Assembly (NCBI GenBank): GCA_021807845.1
Contig: JAKBCM010000007.1
Location: 1 to 18,778 of the forward strand
Length of the DNA: 18,778 bases
Source: Pseudomonadota bacterium
Lineage (GTDB): Bacteria > Pseudomonadota > Gammaproteobacteria > Legionellales > Legionellaceae
Direction: 5' to 3'
Shown: one piece after another, positions 14,301-18,778 of the stretch
Position numbering within the stretch: position 1 is the first letter of the stretch
Layout: the number at the start of each line of letters is the position of its first letter
Notes under the pieces: model-generated
What the model was told of the DNA's origin: nothing
The model's database searches: none
Seen by the model: the letters and a program-made list of their open reading frames with translations, nothing else
Program-made: the position numbers and the translations under genes

Positions 14301-15335
14301 ATGGAAGACAATAAGCAAAAAGCACTAAATGCGGCTCTGCAACAAATTGAACGTCAATTTGGTAAAGGTTCGGTCATGCGCATGGGTGATGGTTCAGCGG
14401 TGCGCGACATTGAAGCCATCTCAACGGGATCTCTTGGTTTAGATATTGCTTTGGGTATAGGTGGTTTGCCTAAGGGGCGTATCGTTGAAATTTATGGTCC
14501 TGAATCCTCTGGTAAGACAACCTTAACCCTGCAAGTCATTGCAGAATGCCAAAAAATGGGTGGTACCGCCGCATTTATTGACGCAGAGCATGCACTGGAT
14601 CCAAGTTATGCCGAAAAACTAGGTGTGAAAGTAGATGAATTGGTGATTTCTCAGCCTGATACTGGCGAGCAAGCACTTGAAATCACGGATATGTTAGTAC
14701 GCTCTGCAGCGGTTGATGTGGTGATTATTGACTCGGTTGCGGCTCTGACTCCAAAAGCTGAAATCGAAGGGGAAATGGGAGATGCGCATGTTGGACTACA
14801 AGCAAGATTGATGTCGCAAGCACTGCGTAAATTGACAGCTAATATCAAACGTTCGAATACCTTAGTGATTTTCATCAATCAAATTCGCATGAAAATTGGA
14901 GTGATGTTTGGTAGCCCTGAAACAACCACCGGCGGTAATGCACTTAAATTTTATGCATCTGTGCGATTAGATATCAGGCGCATAGGTTCTATTAAAAAGG
15001 GCGAAGAAATATTAGGGAGTGAAACACGTGTGAAGGTGGTGAAAAATAAAGTTGCTCCTCCCTTTAGAATAGCAGAATTTGATATCCTTTATAACGAAGG
15101 TATTTCGCAAGAAAGTGAAATCATTCATCTGGCGACACAATTGGGTCTCATTGAAAAATCTGGTGCTTGGTATAGTTACAATCAAGAAAAAATTGGCCAA
15201 GGTAAAGAAAATGTCCGTATTTACCTGCAAGAAAACCCACAGCTTAGAGCAAACCTTGAGCAACAGATCAGAGCAGAGTTTTTAGTTAAAAAAGTGCCTA
15301 TTGTGGAGTCAGCAGCCGAAACAATAGATGAATAA
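14301..15335 (+). CDS. recA: Recombinase RecA
   Basis: A 344-residue ATP-dependent recombinase for homologous recombination and DNA repair. It coats single-stranded DNA and exchanges strands. Walker [10 protein letters not shown] is at 66-74 and Walker B VIIDS at 141-145. The DNA-binding loop L2 lies around 195-210 ([16 protein letters not shown]), and [18 protein letters not shown] follows in the C-terminal half. The acidic tail ends AAETIDE. I chose the ATG at 14301 ([12 protein letters not shown]), preceded by GGTGG; the in-frame ATG at 14289 and longer upstream extensions lack a ribosome-binding site and run antisense through the acetoacetyl-CoA synthetase gene. It is the first gene of recA-recX-alaS, and its stop overlaps the recX start by 8 bases. 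The lack of a LexA box fits lineages such as Legionella that lack a classical SOS repressor. Confidence 0.98.
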   Translation: MEDNKQKALNAALQQIERQFGKGSVMRMGDGSAVRDIEAISTGSLGLDIALGIGGLPKGRIVEIYGPESSGKTTLTLQVIAECQKMGGTAAFIDAEHALDPSYAEKLGVKVDELVISQPDTGEQALEITDMLVRSAAVDVVIIDSVAALTPKAEIEGEMGDAHVGLQARLMSQALRKLTANIKRSNTLVIFINQIRMKIGVMFGSPETTTGGNALKFYASVRLDIRRIGSIKKGEEILGSETRVKVVKNKVAPPFRIAEFDILYNEGISQESEIIHLATQLGLIEKSGAWYSYNQEKIGQGKENVRIYLQENPQLRANLEQQIRAEFLVKKVPIVESAAETIDE

Positions 15336-15768
15336 TGCGTTTGCCCATGCGGTGCGTCTTTTATCTACGCGCGAGCATGGTGCGCATGAATTGGTCAGCA
15401 AGTTAACCACGAAAGGATATGAAGCTGAGGCCATTGAAGGCGCAATCCTGGAGTGCCAACGTCTTGGCTTGCAAAGTGACAGTCGTTTTGTGGAGCATGT
15501 TTGTCGTGTACGCATTCGACAAGGCTATGGGCCTGTGCGCATTCGTCGCGAGCTGCAAAGTTTGCACATTGAAAGCGAGCTGATTGAAGATATACTTGGC
15601 CAAGAAAAAGAGAACTGGCTTTCACATGCGATTGGCGTATGGAAGAAAAAGTATAAAAAACAAGAAGACTACTCCTACGATGAGATACAAAAGCAGAAAC
15701 AATTTTTACTCTATCGAGGGTTTTCTACCGATACCATAACTATGATTTTTAAAGAAATGATCCCATGA
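15328..15768 (+). CDS. recX: Regulatory protein RecX
   Basis: A 146-residue cytoplasmic protein, the usual length for RecX, which binds RecA filaments and limits their extension and ATPase activity. The family is made of tandem three-helix repeats, visible here as repeated blocks of the type [19 protein letters not shown] (7-25), [14 protein letters not shown] near residues 69-83, and a last helical block after the KKKYKKQED linker ending [19 protein letters not shown] 15328 overlaps the end of recA (ATGAATAA), and its TGA overlaps the alaS ATG (ATGA). Translation of all three genes is thus likely coupled, tying RecX levels to RecA. Confidence 0.93.
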   Translation: MNNAFAHAVRLLSTREHGAHELVSKLTTKGYEAEAIEGAILECQRLGLQSDSRFVEHVCRVRIRQGYGPVRIRRELQSLHIESELIEDILGQEKENWLSHAIGVWKKKYKKQEDYSYDEIQKQKQFLLYRGFSTDTITMIFKEMIP

Positions 15769-18338
15769 AAAGTTCTGAAATAAGACAAGCATTTTTTGAC
15801 TATTTTTCTAAAAAGGAACATCACCTTGTGGCATCAAGCTCATTGGTGCCACAAAATGATCCAACCTTATTGTTTACCAATGCGGGTATGGTGCAATTTA
15901 AAGAGACTTTTTTAGGTCTTGAACCGCGTTCCTATCACCGAGCAGTGAGTGCACAACGCTGTGTTCGAGCTGGGGGTAAACACAATGACTTGGAAAACGT
16001 AGGTTACACGGCAAGACATCATACCTTTTTTGAAATGCTCGGGAACTTTAGTTTTGGTGATTACTTTAAACGAGAAGCCATTGCTTATGCTTGGGAATTT
16101 CTGACCAGTGTTTTGAAGTTACCTGAAGAGCGTTTATGGGTCACTGTGTATCAAGAAGATGATGAGGCCGCAGACATTTGGCTCAAAGAAATGGGGGTCT
16201 CGCCACTCAGGTTTTCAAAATGCGATGAAAAAGACAACTTTTGGTCTATGGGGGATACAGGGCCATGTGGACCATGCACGGAAATTTTTTACGATCATGG
16301 TCCAGACATTCCGGGGGGGCCACCAGGGAGCATAGATGCTGATGGAGACAGATATGTTGAAATTTGGAATCTGGTCTTCATGCAATATAATCGAGACAAA
16401 CAAGGTCAATTACACCCGCTACCTAAGCCATCGGTGGACACAGGCATGGGGCTTGAGCGTGTTGCAGCAGTGGTGCAGGGTGTTCACAACAACTATGACA
16501 TTGATAGTTTCCAATATTTAATTCATGCCATCCGTAAATTAGCCAAGGGCACTCCTAGCGACGATCCCTCTTTAAAAGTGATAGCAGATCATATCCGTGC
16601 TTGTTCTTTTTTGATTGCAGATGGTGTGATGCCGAGCAATGAAGGGCGCGGGTATGTGCTTCGCCGCATCATTAGGCGCGCAGTGCGTCATGGTCATAAA
16701 TTGGGATTAGCCTGCCCATTTTTTTCGAGCTTGGTTGAACCATTAATCGTTGTGATGGGCGATGCTTATCCTGCATTAATGACTGAAAGAGCACAGATTG
16801 AACGCGTGCTCGCACAAGAAGAAAATCAATTTATTCGTACGCTTGATCAAGGATTACGATTATTACAAGAGCAGATTCAATCCTTACAAGGAAAAGAAAT
16901 TGCGGGTGATGTTGCATTTAAACTCTATGACACGTATGGATTCCCACTTGATTTGACTGCTGATATTGCTCGTGAGCAAGGACTTCACGTGGATATGGAA
17001 GGATTTCATCAATGTATGCAACAGCAACGTGAACAATCTCAGTCAGCAAGCCTTTTTACCGCTGATTATGCAACAACCAATCAGTCTTCAGCTGTTTCAG
17101 CATTTTGTGGATACGATGAAGAGGAAAAACAAAGTGAAGTGATTGAGCTGATTTCAGACGGCAAGAGTGTGAAACAATTGGTTTCCTCTGGAGAGGCTGC
17201 CATCGTTCTTGATAATACTCCTTTTTATGCTGAAAGCGGTGGTCAAGTCGGTGATCGAGGAGAGATCATCGGCGAGCATGGCGTTTTTCAAGTGGAAGAT
17301 ACGCAAAAAGTAGGGCAAGCCATTGTTCATTATGGCAAGCTTATTCGCGGAAAGTTGCTGTTGGGGCAATCAGTGAAAGCACGCATTGATACCGTACGAC
17401 GCGATGCGATTCGTTTGAATCATACGGCCACCCATTTATTACACGCGGCCTTAAAAATGATCGTTGGTTCTCATGTTCAACAAAAAGGATCGCTCGTAGA
17501 TAGCGAGCGTGCTCGTTTTGATTTTTCTCATTTTGAAGCCTTAACCTCAGCACAAATTCATCAGTTAGAAACATTGGTCAACGATAAAATTCGAGAAAAT
17601 GAAGCTGTTGTGACCACTGAGATGAACATTGATGAAGCCAAAAATGCAGGTGCTGTTGCCTTGTTTGGAGAAAAATATAGCGAGAACGTGCGAGTGTTAA
17701 CGGTTGGTCATTTTTCTAAAGAACTATGCGGTGGTACGCATGTTAGACGAACGGGAGATATAGGCTTATTCAAAATCATTGCTGAATATGGGATTGCCAG
17801 TGGGGTGAGACGAATTGAAATGGTGACGGGATCGTATGCCTTGCAATGGATGGATGAACAATTAAAACAGCTTGATATGATAGCTGAGTCATTAAAAACA
17901 ACGCCGAGCCATGCTTCGCAAAAATTAGCACAATTCATGCGCGATGCGAAACTACAAGAAAAGGAATTGGCCCGTCTTAAACAGGAAGTAAGTGCCACAT
18001 CTTCACATGCGCTGTTGGCAGAAGTTCAAACCATAGGTGATGTTCATTTGTTGGTAAAAAAACTCGATAATGTCGACGGCCAAGGATTAAGAACGCTACT
18101 TGATCAATTAAAATCAAGTTTAGATAAGGCTGTTATCGTGTTAATTGGTGTCTCAGAGGACAAAATGAATGTGGTGGCTGGGGTGAGTAAGTCCATTTTA
18201 GGACAAGTACCAAAAGCGCCGCAATTTGTGCAACACATATGTGGCAAAGGCGGTGGGCGAGATGACATGGCACAAGGCGGTGGTCCTATTCCCCCTGACT
18301 TAGATAAAAAAATAGCAAGTATTCTGAAGATGATATAA
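15765..18338 (+). CDS. alaS: Alanyl-tRNA synthetase
   Basis: An 857-residue class II synthetase that charges tRNA-Ala and clears mischarged Ser- and Gly-tRNA-Ala. The catalytic domain occupies about 1-440, with SSSLVPQNDPTLLFTNAGM near the N-terminus, HHTFFEMLGNFSFGDYFK (motif 2) and GMGLERVAAVVQG (motif 3). The editing domain carries the zinc-site residues of the family: HTATH (His553, His557) and CGGTH (Cys655, His659). The C-terminal C-Ala domain ends with CGKGGGRDDMAQGGG, typical of full-length AlaRS. The length is within the normal bacterial range and nothing is missing. The ATG overlaps the recX stop and has only a weak upstream AAGAAA, so coupling with recX is likely. The recA-recX-alaS order is common in gammaproteobacteria. 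Confidence 0.98.
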   Translation: MKSSEIRQAFFDYFSKKEHHLVASSSLVPQNDPTLLFTNAGMVQFKETFLGLEPRSYHRAVSAQRCVRAGGKHNDLENVGYTARHHTFFEMLGNFSFGDYFKREAIAYAWEFLTSVLKLPEERLWVTVYQEDDEAADIWLKEMGVSPLRFSKCDEKDNFWSMGDTGPCGPCTEIFYDHGPDIPGGPPGSIDADGDRYVEIWNLVFMQYNRDKQGQLHPLPKPSVDTGMGLERVAAVVQGVHNNYDIDSFQYLIHAIRKLAKGTPSDDPSLKVIADHIRACSFLIADGVMPSNEGRGYVLRRIIRRAVRHGHKLGLACPFFSSLVEPLIVVMGDAYPALMTERAQIERVLAQEENQFIRTLDQGLRLLQEQIQSLQGKEIAGDVAFKLYDTYGFPLDLTADIAREQGLHVDMEGFHQCMQQQREQSQSASLFTADYATTNQSSAVSAFCGYDEEEKQSEVIELISDGKSVKQLVSSGEAAIVLDNTPFYAESGGQVGDRGEIIGEHGVFQVEDTQKVGQAIVHYGKLIRGKLLLGQSVKARIDTVRRDAIRLNHTATHLLHAALKMIVGSHVQQKGSLVDSERARFDFSHFEALTSAQIHQLETLVNDKIRENEAVVTTEMNIDEAKNAGAVALFGEKYSENVRVLTVGHFSKELCGGTHVRRTGDIGLFKIIAEYGIASGVRRIEMVTGSYALQWMDEQLKQLDMIAESLKTTPSHASQKLAQFMRDAKLQEKELARLKQEVSATSSHALLAEVQTIGDVHLLVKKLDNVDGQGLRTLLDQLKSSLDKAVIVLIGVSEDKMNVVAGVSKSILGQVPKAPQFVQHICGKGGGRDDMAQGGGPIPPDLDKKIASILKMI

Positions 18339-18389
18339 ATGGTCTTTACAAAATGATATAAATGATTTTCACAACAACTAAGGATGGTT

Positions 18390-18587
18390 ATGCGTGATCT
18401 ATTAAATTTGTTTGCTAACATCATTGTGTTTGGTTTTGTTCTTTGGCTGATCAATGCATTTGTTCCAATGTTCATGTCGGTTAAGCAATTATTGAATATT
18501 TTGGTCATTATTGTTTTAATTGTGTATATTTTGCAGTTTTTTGGGGTGATTCATACCATTATTCCGATGTATCGAATCATAAAATAA
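18390..18587 (+). CDS. Small two-helix inner-membrane protein (Thivi_2564-like)
   Basis: A 65-residue protein with two hydrophobic helices at about 6-25 (NLFANIIVFGFVLWLINAF) and 33-54 (QLLNILVIIVLIVYILQFFG), joined by a VPM-FMSVK turn, and a short basic tail. The pattern with LWLxNxFxPM between the helices matches small membrane proteins annotated as the Thivi_2564 family; their function is not known to me. The ATG at 18390 has AAGG 6 bases upstream; the ATG at 18384 would sit on that site. It follows alaS by 51 bases in the same direction and could be cotranscribed, but a functional link is not implied. Confidence 0.75.
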   Translation: MRDLLNLFANIIVFGFVLWLINAFVPMFMSVKQLLNILVIIVLIVYILQFFGVIHTIIPMYRIIK

Positions 18588-18660
18588 TAGAAGTTTGGAC
18601 AACCCGCATCTCATACGAGCCCGAGCCCGCCCCGTCTTTTTTTGAGCTAATTCGTCAGCA

Positions 18661-18777
18661 TCAAGGTACGGGATGAATTGATTGCCGACTGGCTATCGCA
18701 TGCTTAAAAGAAGGTTTAAATTGTTCCTTCATTTGATGATCAAGAAGATCATCTTTACTGATGGAGTTGCCTTCTGT
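18661..18777 (-). CDS. C-terminal end of an unidentified gene (partial)
   Basis: A minus-strand frame runs in from the right edge and encodes 38 residues (containing DDLLDHQMKEQFKPSFKHA and ending SIHPVP) before a TGA at 18661-18663. The composition looks protein-like and the frame is uninterrupted, but the gene start lies outside the window and I do not recognise it. Between it and the membrane-protein gene lie a GC-rich patch (about 18626-18647) and a run of seven T with no clear dyad. Confidence 0.4.
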   Translation of the reverse strand, partial: TEGNSISKDDLLDHQMKEQFKPSFKHAIASRQSIHPVP

Positions 18778-18778
18778 T

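Noticed and set aside
18626..18655. GC-rich patch followed by seven T as an intrinsic terminator
   Set aside because: No inverted repeat of useful length precedes the T-run on either strand.
1..18778. CRISPR arrays, tRNA or rRNA genes, insertion sequences
   Set aside because: No regularly spaced direct repeats, cloverleaf-like segments or transposase frames were seen on either strand.

Overview
The window looks like chromosomal DNA from a Legionella-type gammaproteobacterium (order Legionellales). The support is AT-rich composition, the recA-recX-alaS order, no visible LexA box at recA, an N-terminal Ig-like module of a kind I associate with Legionella secreted proteins, and a soluble coiled protein resembling Dot/Icm substrates. 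The genus is inferred; no rRNA or complete marker comparison is possible here.

Layout. At the left edge (1-1263, + strand) is a damaged gene. It encodes a complete nitrilase-type amidohydrolase preceded by the tail of a GNAT-like domain, with an in-frame TAG cutting off anything upstream. Positions 1264-1590 are non-coding apart from a possible HAD-like fragment and a repetitive CCCGGGT hairpin. Positions 1591-6679 hold a leftward, tightly spaced three-gene cluster of exported proteins: a SPOR/beta-barrel outer-membrane protein, a thaumatin-like protein behind three Ig-like domains, and a GH45-like double-psi barrel protein with a cysteine-rich tail. It could form a surface and secreted system acting on glycans. 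Positions 6948-8345 encode a large soluble, helical, effector-like protein.

Positions 8593-11038 are the methionine ABC importer metN-metI-metQ, read leftward. Its roughly 210-nt leader begins, at the predicted transcription start, with what I read as a SAM-II-class riboswitch carrying an extra hairpin. An alternative hairpin would compete with its pseudoknot. A 10-codon upstream ORF overlaps the metN start. This leader is the most interesting regulatory element in the window.

Positions 11301-11867 encode an unrecognised 188-residue protein. Positions 11868-12275 are an accessory-looking gap with palindromic repeats and a possible gene remnant. Positions 12276-14219 encode acetoacetyl-CoA synthetase, diverging from recA. 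Positions 14301-18338 are the overlapping housekeeping run recA-recX-alaS (+), followed by a small two-helix membrane protein. At the right edge is the C-terminal end of an unidentified minus-strand gene.
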